Below, piece after piece: positions 34,672-61,240 of a stretch of 64,000 nucleotides of DNA. This stretch comes from Macrostomum hystrix (lineage: Eukaryota > Platyhelminthes > Macrostomidae). The notes beneath the pieces are model-generated. The model was not told where the DNA came from. It was given only the letters and a program-made list of their open reading frames with translations, and did not search any database. The position numbers were made by a program, and so were the translations under genes. Position 1 is the first letter of the stretch; every line of letters begins with the position of its first letter. The DNA is taken from NCBI GenBank assembly GCA_950097015.1, contig CATNEN010000003.1:11313501-11377500 (forward strand), written 5' to 3'.

Positions 34672-37600
34672 TGGGAGAATGGATTGCTAATCTATCTCTA
34701 ATTGATCAAGGACTAGAATGGATTGCTAATCTATCTCTAATTGATCAAGGACTAGAATGGATTGCTAATCTATACTCAATTGATCAAGGACTAGAATGGA
34801 TTGCTAATCTATCTCTAATTGATCAAGGACTAGAATGGATTGCTAATCTATCTCTAATTGATCAAGGACTAGAATGGATTGCTAATCTATACTCAATTGA
34901 TCAAGGACTAGAATGGATTGCTAATCTATCTCTAATTGATCAAGGACTAGAATGGATTGCTAATCTATCTCTAATTGATCAAGGACTAGAATGGATTGCT
35001 AATCTATACTCAATTGATCAAGGACTAGAATGGATTGCTAATCTATACTCAATTGATCAAGGACTAGAATGGATTGCTAATCTATACTCAATTGATCAAG
35101 GACTAGAATGGATTGCTAATCTATACTCAATTGATCAAGGACTAGAATGGATTGCTAATCTATCTCTAATTGATCAAGGACTAGAATGGATTGCTAATCT
35201 ATACTCAATTGATCAAGGACTAGAATGGATTGCTAATCTATCTCTAATTGATCAAGGACTAGAATGGATTGCTAATCTATCTCTAATTGATCAAGGACTA
35301 GAATGGATTGCTAATCTATCTCTAATTGATCAAGGACTAGAATGGATTGCTAATCTATTCTCAATTGATCAAGGACTAGAATGGATTGCTAATCTATCTC
35401 TAATTGATCAAGGACTAGAATGGATTGCTAATCTATCTCTAATTGATCAAGGACTAGAATGGATTGCTAATCTATACTCAATTGATCAAGGACTAGAATG
35501 GATTGCTAATCTATACTCAATTGATCAAGGACTAGAATGGATTGCTAATCTATACTCAATTGATCAAGGACTAGAATGGATTGCTAATCTATCTCTAATT
35601 GATCAAGGACTAGAATGGATTGCTAATCTATCTCTAATTGATCAAGGACTAGAATGGATTGCTAATCTATACTCAATTGATCAAGGACTAGAATGGATTG
35701 CTAATCTATCTCTAATTGATCAAGGACTAGAATGGATTGCTAATCTATCTCTAATTGATCAAGGACTAGAATGGATTGCTAATCTATCTCTAATTGATCA
35801 AGGACTAGAATGGATTGCTAATCTATTCTCAATTGATCAAGGACTAGAATGGATTGCTAATCTATACTCAATTGATCAAGGACTAGAATGGATTGCTAAT
35901 CTATCTCTAATTGATCAAGGACTAGAATGGATTGCTAATCTATACTCAATTGATCAAGGACTAGAATGGATTGCTAATCTATCTCTAATTGATCAAGGAC
36001 TAGAATGGATTGCTAATCTATACTCAATTGATCAAGGACTAGAATGGATTGCTAATCTATCTCTAATTGATCAAGGACTAGAATGGATTGCTAATCTATA
36101 CTCAATTGATCAAGGACTAGAATGGATTGCTAATCTATCTCTAATTGATCAAGGACTAGAATGGATTGCTAATCTATACTCAATTGATCAAGGACTAGAA
36201 TGGATTGCTAATCTATCTCTAATTGATCAAGGACTAGAATGGATTGCTAATCTATACTCAATTGATCAAGGACTAGAATGGATTGCTAATCTATCTCTAA
36301 TTGATCAAGGACTAGAATGGATTGCTAATCTATCTCTAATTTATCAAGGACTAGAATGGATTGCTAATCTATACTCAATTGATCAAGGACTAGAATGGAT
36401 TGCTAATCTATCTCTAATTGATCAAGGACTAGAATGGATTGCTAATCTATACTCAATTGATCAAGGACTAGAATGGATTGCTAATCTATACTCAATTGAT
36501 CAAGGACTAGAATGGATTGCTAATCTATACTCAATTGATCAAGGACTAGAATGGATTGCTATTCTATTATTATTTGATCAAGGAACAGAATGGATTGCTA
36601 ATCTATACTCAATTGATCAAGGACTAGAATGGATTGCTAATCTATTATTATTTGATCAAGGACTAGAATGGATTGCTAATCTATACTCAATTGATCAAGG
36701 ACTAGAATGGATTGCTAATCTATCTCTAATTGATCAAGGACTAGAATGGATTGCTAATCTATCTCTAATTGATCAAGGACTAGAATGGATTGCTAATCTA
36801 TACTCAATTGATCAAGGACTAGAATGGATTGCTAATCTATCTCTAATTGATCAAGGACTAGAATGGATTGCTAATCTATCTCTAATTGATCAAGGACTAG
36901 AATGGATTGCTAATCTATACTCAATTGATCAAGGACTAGAATGGATTGCTAATCTATTCTCAATTGATCAAGGACTAGAATGGATTGCTAATCTATCTCT
37001 AATTGATCAAGGACTAGAATGGATTGCTTATCTATCTCTAATTGATCAAGGACTAGAATGGATTGCTAATCTATCTCTAATTTATCAAGGACTAGAATGG
37101 ATTGCTAATCTATACTCAATTGATCAAGGACTAGAATGGATTGCTAATCTATCTCTAATTGATCAAGGACTAGAATGGATTGCTAATCTATACTCAATTG
37201 ATCAAGGACTAGAATGGATTGCTAATCTATACTCAATTGATCAAGGACTAGAATGGATTGCTAATCTATACTCAATTGATCAAGGACTAGAATGGATTGC
37301 TAATCTATCTCTAATTGATCAAGGACTAGAATGGATTGCTAATCTATACTCAATTGATCAAGGACTAGAATGGATTGCTAATCTATACTCAATTGATCAA
37401 GGACTAGAATGGATTGCTAATCTATCTCTAATTGATCAAGGACTAGAATGGATTGCTAATCTATCTCTAATTGATCAAGGACTAGAATGGATTGCTAATC
37501 TATACTCAATTGATCAAGGACTAGAATGGATTGCTAATCTATACTCAATTGATCAAGGACTAGAATGGATTGCTAATCTATACTCAATTGATCAAGGACT

Positions 37601-40600
37601 AGAATGGATTGCTAATCTATCTCTAATTGATCAAGGACTAGAATGGATTGCTAATCTATACTCAATTGATCAAGGACTAGAATGGATTGCTAATCTATCT
37701 CTAATTGATCAAGGACTAGAATGGATTGCTAATCTATACTCAATTGATCAAGGACTAGAATGGATTGCTAATCTATACTCAATTGATCAAGGACTAGAAT
37801 GGATTGCTAATCTATCTCTAATTGATCAAGGACTAGAATGGATTGCTAATCTATACTCAATTGATCAAGGACTAGAATGGATTGCTAATCTATACTCAAT
37901 TGATCAAGGACTAGAATGGATTGCTAATCTATCTCTAATTGATCAAGGACTAGAATGGATTGCTAATCTATACTCAATTGATCAAGGACTAGAATGGATT
38001 GCTAATCTATCTCTAATTGATCAAGGACTAGAATGGATTGCTAATCTATCTCTAATTGATCAAGGACTAGAATGGATTGCTAATCTATACTCAATTGATC
38101 AAGGACTAGAATGGATTGCTAATCTATTCTCAATTGATCAAGGACTAGAATGGATTGCTAATCTATACTCAATTGATCAAGGACTAGAATGGATTGCTAA
38201 TCTATACTCAATTGATCAAGGACTAGAATGGATTGCTAATCTATACTCAATTGATCAAGGACTAGAATGGATTGCTAATCTATCTCTAATTGATCAAGGA
38301 CTAGAATGGATTGCTAATCTATCTCTAATTTATCAAGGACTAGAATGGATTGCTAATCTATACTCAATTGATCAAGGACTAGAATGGATTGCTAATCTAT
38401 CTCTAATTGATCAAGGACTAGAATGGATTGCTAATCTATCTCTAATTGATCAAGGACTAGAATGGATTGCTAATCTATACTCAATTGATCAAGGACTAGA
38501 ATGGATTGCTAATCTATCTCTAATTGATCAAGGACTAGAATGGATTGCTAATCTATCTCTAATTGATCAAGGACTAGAATGGATTGCTAATCTATACTCA
38601 ATTGATCAAGGACTAGAATGGATTGCTAATCTATCTCTAATTGATCAAGGACTAGAATGGATTGCTAATCTATCTCTAATTTATCAAGGACTAGAATGGA
38701 TTGCTAATCTATCTCTAATTGATCAAGGACTAGAATGGATTGCTAATCTATCTCTAATTGATCAAGGACTAGAATGGATTGCTAATCTATACTCAATTGA
38801 TCAAGGACTAGAATGGATTGCTAATCTATTCTCAATTGATCAAGGACTAGAATGGATTGCTAATCTATCTCTAATTGATCAAGGACTAGAATGGATTGCT
38901 AATCTATCTCTAATTGATCAAGGACTAGAATGGATTGCTAATCTATACTCAATTGATCAAGGACTAGAATGGATTGCTAATCTATACTCAATTGATCAAG
39001 GACTAGAATGGATTGCTAATCTATACTCAATTGATCAAGGACTAGAATGGATTGCTAATCTATACTCAATTGATCAAGGACTAGAATGGATTGCTAATCT
39101 ATCTCTAATTGATCAAGGACTAGAATGGATTGCTAATCTATACTCAATTGATCAAGGACTAGAATGGATTGCTAATCTATCTCTAATTGATCAAGGACTA
39201 GAATGGATTGCTAATCTATCTCTAATTGATCAAGGACTAGAATGGATTGCTAATCTATCTCTAATTTATCAAGGACTAGAATGGATTGCTAATCTATACT
39301 CAATTGATCAAGGACTAGAATGGATTGCTAATCTATCTCTAATTGATCAAGGACTAGAATGGATTGCTAATCTATACTCAATTGATCAAGGACTAGAATG
39401 GATTGCTAATCTATCTCTAATTGATCAAGGACTAGAATGGATTGCTAATCTATCTCTAATTTATCAAGGACTAGAATGGATTGCTAATCTATCTCTAATT
39501 GATCAAGGACTAGAATGGATTGCTAATCTATCTCTAATTGATCAAGGACTAGAATGGATTGCTAATCTATACTCAATTGATCAAGGACTAGAATGGATTG
39601 CTAATCTATTCTCAATTGATCAAGGACTAGAATGGATTGCTAATCTATCTCTAATTGATCAAGGACTAGAATGGATTGCTAATCTATCTCTAATTGATCA
39701 AGGACTAGAATGGATTGCTAATCTATACTCAATTGATCAAGGACTAGAATGGATTGCTAATCTATACTCAATTGATCAAGGACTAGAATGGATTGCTAAT
39801 CTATACTCAATTGATCAAGGACTAGAATGGATTGCTAATCTATCTCTAATTGATCAAGGACTAGAATGGATTGCTAATCTATACTCAATTGATCAAGGAC
39901 TAGAATGGATTGCTAATCTATCTCTAATTGATCAAGGACTAGAATGGATTGCTAATCTATACTCAATTGATCAAGGACTAGAATGGATTGCTAATCTATC
40001 TCTAATTGATCAAGGACTAGAATGGATTGCTAATCTATACTCAATTGATCAAGGACTAGAATGGATTGCTAATCTATACTCAATTGATCAAGGACTAGAA
40101 TGGATTGCTAATCTATACTCAATTGATCAAGGACTAGAATGGATTGCTAATCTATACTCAATTGATCAAGGACTAGAATGGATTGCTAATCTATACTCAA
40201 TTGATCAAGGACTAGAATGGATTGCTAATCTATACTCAATTGATCAAGGACTAGAATGGATTGCTAATCTATACTCAATTGATCAAGGACTAGAATGGAT
40301 TGCTAATCTATACTCAATTGATCAAGGACTAGAATGGATTGCTAATCTATTATTATTTGATCAAGGAACAGAATGGATTGCTAGTCCATCTCCAATGGAT
40401 CAAGGAACAGAATGGATTGCTAGTCCATCTCCAATGAATCAAGGAACAGAATGGATTGCTAGTCCATCTCCAATGGATCAAGGAACAGAATGGATTGCTA
40501 GTCCATCTCCAATGGATCAAGGAACAGAATGGATTGCTAGTCCATCTCCAATGAATCAAGGAACAGAATGGATTGCTAGTCCATCTCCAATGGATCAAGG

Positions 40601-40740
40601 AACAGAATGGATTGCTAGTCCATCTCCAATGGATCAAGGAACAGAATGGATTGCTAGTCCATCTCCAATGGATCAAGGAACAGAATGGATTGCTAGTCCA
40701 TCTCCAATTAATCAAGGACTAAAATGGATTGCTAGCCGAA
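34672..40740. repeat. 39-bp satellite, about 155 copies, with one 2036-codon open frame
   Basis: The unit encodes IANL(YS/SL)IDQGLEW if read. Two subtypes differ in a six-base block (TACTCA or TCTCTA), with rarer TTCTCA, TTATTA and TTTATC forms. The last nine units are a divergent CCATCTCCAATGGATCAAGG type. The frame from 34635 to 40745 is open only because 39 is a multiple of three: there is no signal peptide or unique domain, and the point differences mostly change residues. It is called a satellite, not a gene. Confidence 0.93.
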
Positions 40741-40745
40741 GGTAA

Positions 40746-41464
40746 AAAACTGTCTTTTATTAAGCCAGCCAACGAAAAGACAAACGAAATAGCAAAGATT
40801 GTAGATTGAAGCAGAAATACATCAAAAGGCACAAAGCAGTGGACCATAAAAATGTGTCCACAAAGGAAAGTTTACTGTAAAATTTTCCTTTTGTACAGTC
40901 ATAGATGAATCTAGCCTTTGACACAAAAAATAATGAGCAAGCATGATCAAAGACTGATAAAGTTGTGTTGTGACAGTTGATTTGAAATATTTATTTTGTC
41001 AAAAAGAAATAAAAGATAAATCAAGATTAATGCTCGCTTTTGGAAACATTAAATATGTCTGTAGATCGATATAAAGAAATTTTACACTCGTTTTTTTCGG
41101 GGGTCGAAACGGTTTTGATACTTGATATTGCCACTATAACCTACGTATATGTAAAAATAACATTCGGAATATTAATAGCTAATAGTCATGCGTTTCAAAA
41201 TATTAGAGTCTTATCAAGTTACTGGGTGTGGCCCGTACTATCGATGCATCTATCGATTAAAAGACTAGCTTTTTGTAGAATAGAGAATTTTTCTGGAGCT
41301 TGCTTTTTTGATGAGTTAAGATTGGGCTGAAAAATAGACAACTAAATAACTGATTTCGTATCGATTTGATTAAATTTCATCAATTTTTTTGCTTATAAGG
41401 AATTGTTTATGGACGGACAAGGATGGAAGTGTTGGGAGTTAATGCGGAGGAGAATAAAGGGGAG
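40746..41464. other. No gene recognised
   Basis: AT-rich sequence. A 96-codon open frame at 41040-41330 has no recognisable domain. Confidence 0.5.
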
Positions 41465-42135
41465 ATTTGGTTGGGGGAGGTAGGTAGGGGAGAATGGTAG
41501 GTAGGGGAGAATGTTAGGTAGGGGAGAATGGTAGGTAGGGAAGAATGATAGGTAGGGGAGAATGGTAGGTCGGAGGGAATGATAGGTAGGTGAGAATGGT
41601 AGGTAGGTGAGAATGGTAGGTAGGGGAGAGTGGTAGGTAGGGGAGAATGCTAGGTAGGGAAGAATGGTAGGTAAGGGAGAAAGGTTTGTAGTGGCGAATA
41701 GTAGGTAGGGGAGAATGGTAGGTAGGTGAGAATGGTAGGCAGGGCACAATGGTAGGTAGGTGAGAATGGTAGGTAGGGGAGAATGGTAGGTAGGGGAGAA
41801 TGGTAGGTAGGGGAGAATGGTAGGTAGGGGAGAATGGTAGGTAGGGAAGAATGATAGGTAGGGGAGAATGGTAGGTCGGAGGGAATGGTAGGTAGGTGAG
41901 AATGGTAGGTAGGTGAGAATGGTAGGTAGGGGAGAGTGGTAGGTAGGGGAAAATGGTAAGTAGGGGAGAATGGTAGGTAGGGGAGAATGGTAGTTATGGG
42001 AGAATGTTTGGTAGGGGAGAATTGTAATTATGGGAGAATGGTAGGTAGGGGAGAGTTGTAATTAGGGGAGAATGGTAGGTAGGGGAGAATTGTAATTATG
42101 GGAGAATGGTAGCTATCGGAGAATGCTAGGTTTGG
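41465..42135. repeat. 17-bp minisatellite (GGAGAATGGTAGGTAGG)
   Basis: About 39 units. A stretch of variants near 41540-41640 recurs near 41850-41950, indicating an internal duplication. Confidence 0.93.
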
Positions 42136-43044
42136 GTAAAGGTGAGTAGGTTGTAAGACTGTTTAATGATGAATCACAAACAGTTTCCGGACAGACGAAG
42201 AGAAAGTGAAATGCGAATGCAGATGAGCTGAATATTGCAATGAAATAACAACGGAGCTGATTACCAAAACTAGTTGTGAAATGTGAAATCTACGATGAAG
42301 TGTTCCGGAATGATTTCTATAGTGCACCAACAGCAACAACAGCTAGATACGAGTAAAAGCTAACTAGAAGCTATACATAACAGTCGCAATGTCGGAAAGC
42401 AGGCAAAGCGGTACGTACGAAGGACCCCTCTTGGTTCCTTTAGTAGAAGACAAGGTAAGAGGCTGCTGCCAGATGGTGCCAACGAGATAAGAGCACACAT
42501 TCTTATAGGGCATTGGCAGCCGCAGCAAGTATATATATCATCGGGCTAGTCGCAGTCGTAAAGTCCTGTATCGGCCAACAGACTTCCACGCTAGCCAAAG
42601 TTTCATTCTTTTTTTTTGTTTCAATCCATCAGAGCCAGATAGTCGGCATTGTCTGCGATAACGGTAACTTCAGCACAGAAATTATGTACTGAGATTTTGC
42701 GGGACATTTGTTTTTGTAGCTTAGGCCCTTATATTGTTGCGATAATTTATACTTGGATTCCAATGTGCGCCAATATCTTTGAGGGAGCTACAGAGAGAAT
42801 GGATCTTAAAGTTTATCAACTTTGACAGGCCCAATCGATTTGTTGTTGCATTCCATTGCTGTGGGGTTAGCTGCTTGTCAAGCTTAGGTTGTCTACTGTG
42901 TGTGTTTTAGAATGAAACTATTCTTGCTTTGTCATCGGGTCTAACTTTGCGAATGGAATGCGGCTGGTAGTTCTGACTTGTTGGGACGACATTTGGAAGA
43001 AAATGAACAAGATTTAAGAAACAAAAGGTAGATTGTTCAGTTGC
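42136..43044. other. Unique sequence with one exon-like block
   Basis: No confirmed gene. It contains the candidate first exon described at 42389. Confidence 0.45.
42389..42454 (+). CDS. Candidate first coding exon of an unknown gene
   Basis: ATG opens 22 codons, MSESRQSGTYEG then PLLVPLVEDK, ending in AAG|GTAAGA, a strong phase-0 donor. Codon use is balanced, unlike the AT-rich surroundings. No downstream partner exon is recognised. A ttgcag acceptor at about 43046 would add only nine codons before a stop. It may be chance. Confidence 0.25.
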
Positions 43045-43780
43045 AGGAGTTTCCCATTTTAGACAGGCGATTCTAAGAAACGTTATAAATGGGATTGTAA
43101 AAAATTCTTAGAACTTTCTAAGAAACATCGGAGGAGAGATTCTAAGAAATATCGGGTAGTAGATTCTTAGAAACGTAGGATAGGAGATTCTAAGTGTCGG
43201 ACGGGATTTTCTAAGAAATGTCGGAGGGATATTCTAAGATTTGTCGGATGTTACATTCTAAGAAATGTCGGGTGGAAGATTCTAAGAAATGTCAGATGGG
43301 ATATTCTAAGAAATGTCGGATGTTATATTCTAAGAAATGTCGGACGGGATATTCTAAGAAATACCTGGTGGGATATTCTAAGACATGTCTTATGGGAGAT
43401 TTTAAGACATTTTTGACGGGATATTCTAAGAAATGTCGGAGGGATATTCTAAGAAATGTCGGCTGGGAGATTCTAAGAAATGTCAGATGGGATATTCTAA
43501 GAAAATGTCGGATGGGTCATTTTAAGACATTTCGAAGGGATATTCTAAGAAATGTTGGACGGGATATTCTAAGAAATTTCGGCTGGGAGATTCCAAGAAA
43601 TATCATGTGGAAGTTAGTAAAATCCCGGTGGAAGATTGTAGAGAAATTTAAGCTGGAGATTCTAAGATCTTAGGTGGGACATTTTAGGAAATATTTGGCG
43701 TTTCTAAGAAATATCAGGAGGGAGATTGAGAGAAATTTGAGGTGGGAGATTTAGAAAATTGTCATTTGTCAGATTTAGAA
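43045..43780. repeat. About 24-bp minisatellite (GGGATATTCTAAGAAATGTC)
   Basis: About 30 units, degenerate in length (17-25 bp) and sequence; an old array. The 151-codon open frame at 43218 is a by-product. Confidence 0.88.
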
Positions 43781-44149
43781 ATGCCAATTAGATTATCTTT
43801 ATTCATGCTTTAATACGGTTTTTAAAGATAAATTTATTACTTTGCATATCTGTTCGCACTTGAAACCGACCCTTTCACCTTTCACTCTTTTTTGACCACT
43901 TTCTATTATTGCTTCAGGAAATTGCGGCACAATCTTCTATACCTGCGCACACATTTTTATAATACCGGCTATCTATGTCTGCGTTCAAAGAATTCAGGAA
44001 AACAGCAAATTATAAATTATCCCACACTCCGCCACGAGTTTTGGCCTCATTCCTAGGGGAACCACTATCGCTAAAAATAATTGGCTTTATACGAGTATTA
44101 TTAAAAAATAACTGATTGCCGTTTAGTTTGCAGTGTTTCTTCTGGTTCT
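43781..44149. other. No gene recognised
   Basis: Unique sequence between a degenerate and a short array. Confidence 0.5.
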
Positions 44150-44300
44150 TCAGTGATAGCTTCAGGCCTGCTTATCCTCTGATTCTTCAGCTACCCTTCA
44201 GGCCTCCTTATCCTCTGATTCTTCAGCTACCCTTCAGGCCTCCTTATCCTCTGATTCTTCAGCTACCCTTCAGGCCTCCTTATCCTCTGATTCTTCAGTG
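44150..44300. repeat. 37-bp short tandem array (core CTTCAGGCCTCCTTATCC)
   Basis: Four units, nearly identical. Confidence 0.9.
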
Positions 44301-44875
44301 GGGGAGTTCAGGCTTTATCTTATCTTTCATCTTGCTCTTGTATTTGTATTGTAATTTGTTTTATTGTCTAATGGGATATACTCTAATTGATTTCTTTAAT
44401 TCTGCTTTAAGTAAAGCTTTTCTGTTTTCTTTTGGTAAAATAACAGTTCACCTGTCAAAGTCCTGTCACTTTATTTAAGAATTTGAACAATTACTTTGAT
44501 TTTCTATGCCGCATTCGTTACAATAGCTGAGATAATTAGCACCTAATTTTCAGTTCACCAAATTGTCTTCAGTTCTGTTATCTCTTGTCATCACTGAACC
44601 GCGAAATTTGCAATCCCAATAATAATACGATCATTGATCCATAGATTAAACAATGCCACGTGTTAATAATCTTAGTGACACCATTCTACCATTCTATTCA
44701 ATGTATTTGTTGATCAGTCCGTTAAATCTTATTTTAAAATGTGATAAACGGTGGCACATTGTTTTGTTATAATGCTGCTCAGACTATTATAGTAATTTCT
44801 ATGAAAGAGAAGTTAAGAAGAATTTTTACTATTCTGACATGCAGTAAATGGGAGTGAGTGGCATAGCTGTCTGCT
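44301..44875. other. No gene recognised
   Basis: AT-rich sequence up to the second SINE type. Confidence 0.5.
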
Positions 44876-45122
44876 CAGGAGTGTGTGCTCAGGAGTCAGC
44901 GGAATGGGCAGAATTGCCTCCTCGCTGGCTGCGGGTCTAGTGTCACCAAATGATGTCACCATTGCCAGCCCTCCTGAAAATATAGTTCTAGCGAATTCAT
45001 TGACTGTGTACAGATGCTCAGTCCATGGACACTAGAGAGGCTGCCTTATCCCTATCGGTCTTTTGCTTATGGACACAAATTGTTTCCACTGCACTGTTAG
45101 AATCGAACTCCCGACCCATAGC
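44876..45122 (-). mobile_element. Second SINE type sharing the core in reverse
   Basis: The minus strand reads a B-box-like GGGAGTTCGATTCTAAC, a different body, then a core (44887-44975) that matches the 3.1-kb core in inverted orientation relative to the head. The A-box half is not evident. No target duplication was found. Confidence 0.6.
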
Positions 45123-45534
45123 TTCTATTCTAAACATAATCCAGTATAATTTGACCCAACAACCAGCTTTATTTTAAAATTTGACATGCTTGGAGGAGTA
45201 TTTTCCAAGCATTTCCAAGAAAATGCTTTTATTTCTGTTAAAAGAGAGCTCAGCGTTTCCTGTCTATTAATCTTCGTTGGGAAGAATATTTTAAATATGC
45301 GAGCTAAAAAGGTTATATAAGAATGTACCGACTTTACATTATACTGGAATGATTTTAGCCCCTGTGTCACACTTAATTCCAATTAATTAGCTCGCACTTC
45401 AGTATCTACTACGGCCGTGGTTATAGAGGGTGACGCGAATAGTACGATGGAATCTTGGCAATTTGCCAGACTTTGCTTCGCTGCAGCGCTATTTTGATTC
45501 TGGAATCTGTGTCACACTTTAGTTTATGATATCA

Positions 45535-46640
45535 ACTCTCTCCTTCATTGTCCCACACTCTCCTTCACTGTCCCACACTCTCCCTCACTGCCCCACACTC
45601 TCCCTCACCGTCCCACACTCTCCTTCACTGTCCCACACTCTCCCTCACTGTCCCACACTCTCCCTCACCGTCCCACACTCTCCTTCACTGTCCCACACTC
45701 TCCCTCACTGTCCCACACTCTCCCTCACCGTCCCACACTCTCCTTCACTGTCCCACACTCTCCCTCACTGTCCCACACTCTCCTTTCTAATCCCACACTC
45801 TTCCATCCTAATACAACACTCTTCCATCCTAATCCCACACTCTTCCATCCTAATCCCACACTCCTTCATCCTAATCCCACACTCTTCCATCCTAACCCCG
45901 CACTCCTTCCTTTCTAATCCCACACTCTTCCTTTCTAATCCCACACTCTTTCCTTTCTAATCCCACACTCTTTCCTTTCTAATCCCACACTCTTTCCTTT
46001 CTAATCCCACACTCTTTCCTTCCTAATCCCACACTCTTTCCTTCCTAATCCCACACTCTTTCCTTCCTAATCCCACACTCTTTCCTTCCTAATCCCACAC
46101 TCTTTCCTTCCTAATCCCACACTCTTTCCTTTCTAATCCCACACTCTTTCCTTCCTAATCCCACACTCTTTCCTTCCTAATCCCACACTCTTTCCCTCCT
46201 AATCCCACACTCTTTCCTTTTTAATCCCACACTCTTCCTTTCTAATCCCACACTCTTCCTTCCTAATCCCACACTCTTTCCTTCCTAATCCCACACTCTT
46301 TCCTTCCTAATCCCACACTCTTCCTTTCTAATCCCACACTCTCCCTTTTTAATCCCACACTCTCCCTTTCTAATCCCACACTCTTCCTTTCAAATCCCAC
46401 ACTCTTTCCTTTCTAATCCCACACTCTTTCCTTCCTAATCCCACACTCTTTCCTTCCTAATCCCACACTCTTTCCTTTTTAATCCCACACTCTTCCTTTC
46501 TAATCCCACACTCTTTCCTTTCTAATCCCACACTCTTTCCTTCTAATCCCACACTCTTCCTTTCTAATCCCACACTCTTTCCCTCCTAATCCCACACTCT
46601 CCTAATAACTCACACCTTCTAGTCCCACTCTCCGCTCTTA
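45535..46640. repeat. 20-22 bp minisatellite (CCCACACTCTTTCCTTCCTA)
   Basis: Two blocks. A 20-bp TCCCTCACTGTCCCACACTC type runs to 45780 with a three-unit higher-order pattern. A 21/22-bp AATCCCACACTCTTTCC type runs to the end. About 52 units. Confidence 0.93.
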
Positions 46641-47204
46641 GTCTCACACTTTCCTATTCGTCCCGCAGTCTTCCCTGCAAATAGTATTTGTTTCTTAGTT
46701 TCTTCCCGACAATCGTCACAGTTTGAAATGTAAAATGAAATACTTTGCTATTCATATTTCAATCTATTAATCACTCTCTATAATTTTTATAGCAAAAGGA
46801 AAAAATCTATTTTGCGCATAATTTTTTAGCAACGCGATTTCCCAATATAGGGCCGAAAAGGAACTACAAAATCAGCAAACAGCTGTTTTAAAAAGCTCTT
46901 CTGGGCATATCTATAGCTGATCTATTTCTTCTGCGTAGAATACTTTTTCACTCCAAGTCCGTACTTTCAAATCCTCGGTGTGACTTTCTCCTCGGAATCT
47001 AGCCTTAGCTTCGCTTACATCGGTAAACTTGTCACAACGTCAGTTCAACTTACAACACTAGGATGTCAAATTTCGCAGAATTGTGAAAGAAGACGACTGT
47101 GAAAATAAAATAACTTTCAACTCTGCTTGCTTCCGTATATTTAGTTTTTCTATTTGCTGACGTCATCAGCATATATATAGAAATTTGACAGTTTTACACT
47201 CGAC
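46641..47204. other. No gene recognised
   Basis: Unique sequence between two arrays. Confidence 0.5.
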
Positions 47205-47680
47205 TATCGGTTAGACACGGATTATCGGTTAGACACGGATTATCGGTTAGACACGGATTATCTGTTAGACACGGATTATCTGCAAGACACGGATTATCTG
47301 TTAGACACGGATTATTTGTTAGACACGGATTATCTGTTAGACACAGATTATCTGTTAGAAGGGATTATCTGTAAGACACGGATTATCTGTTAGACACGGA
47401 TTATCTGTTAGACACGGATTATTTGTTAGACACAGATTATCTGTTAGACACAGATTATCTGCTAGACATGGATTATCTGTTAGACACGGTTCATCTGTTA
47501 GACACGGATTATCTGTTAGAAACGGATTATCTGTTAGACACAGATTATCTGTTAGACACGGATTATCTGTAAGACATAGATAATCGGTTAGACACTGGTT
47601 ATCTGTTAGATACGGATTATCTGTTAGACACGGATTATCTGTTAGACACGGATTATCTCTCTTTTAGAATTATCTTTTAG
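47205..47680. repeat. 18-bp minisatellite (GGATTATCTGTTAGACAC)
   Basis: About 26 units, starting as a TATCGGTTAGACAC subtype. Confidence 0.93.
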
Positions 47681-48470
47681 GCCCCTGGCTCATTTAAAAT
47701 ATATTTTGAAAAAAGACAAAATAAAATAAAGTCGTAAATAGGAAATACGAACCTTGATAATTTTTGTATTTTCTTGAATTTTTCCCAATCTCTAAGAATG
47801 TTTTTGTGTATTTTTCAGCTTTCAATCAACCTAAGAACAGCAAAAAAAACAAAAAAGCATTACAAGGAAAATGTAATTAATGTATGAACAGAGATTTGCG
47901 ATTAATAAAGGATATTACAGTGATACCAATATGACACAATTTGATATAGATTTGTGATACATACACTACATTGCAGGAATCATAGTTACAAGCACTTTAT
48001 TCGCACAATAAAGCAGACAGAAATAAAATAGACAAAATTAAATTTTATTGCGTTTTTTATTTCATTATGTAATTGTGTAACACAGTGTACTGTACAGAAG
48101 ATAAAATGATAAAAACTAACTTTTGTAATTATTGCGAAGCAGTGAAACTTATTGCATCCAGTGAAGCAGGAACGGGTTATTGAAATTTATCTTTCTGGTA
48201 GAATTTTGAAAGGACAAAATTAAAAAATAAAAACAATATTCAAATTTGCCTACTGCTGTTAGTAGGCTTAATAAAACTTTTAGGGTTATTATTATAATGA
48301 GCCCAAACCAGAACGGATATAAAGCGAAAATGATGGCAAACAATTAGTATAATAATTTTTTTAATATAATGTTTTTCTTTTTTGAACGATAACAGTTCCG
48401 GATTAGAAGGAAAAAATTGTCAAGTCCTTTTTGGGATGCTTCTTTGGGCTTGGCAGTAATCAATCAGTTA
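47681..48470. other. PRDM14 3'UTR and downstream flank
   Basis: AT-rich, with several A/T homopolymers. No further coding block recognised. Confidence 0.45.
47996..48001 (-). terminator. Candidate poly(A) signal of PRDM14
   Basis: AATAAA on the minus strand about 470 bases after the stop. There is no further support, and another AATAAA lies nearer, at 48056. Confidence 0.25.

Positions 48471-61240
<12,770 letters not shown>

Noticed and set aside
34635-40745. 2036-codon open frame as a giant repetitive protein gene
   Set aside because: The unit is a stop-free multiple of three, variants mostly change residues, and there is no unique domain, signal peptide or splice context.
41040-41330. 96-codon open frame as a gene
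   Set aside because: No recognised domain or codon bias; length is expected by chance in this much sequence.
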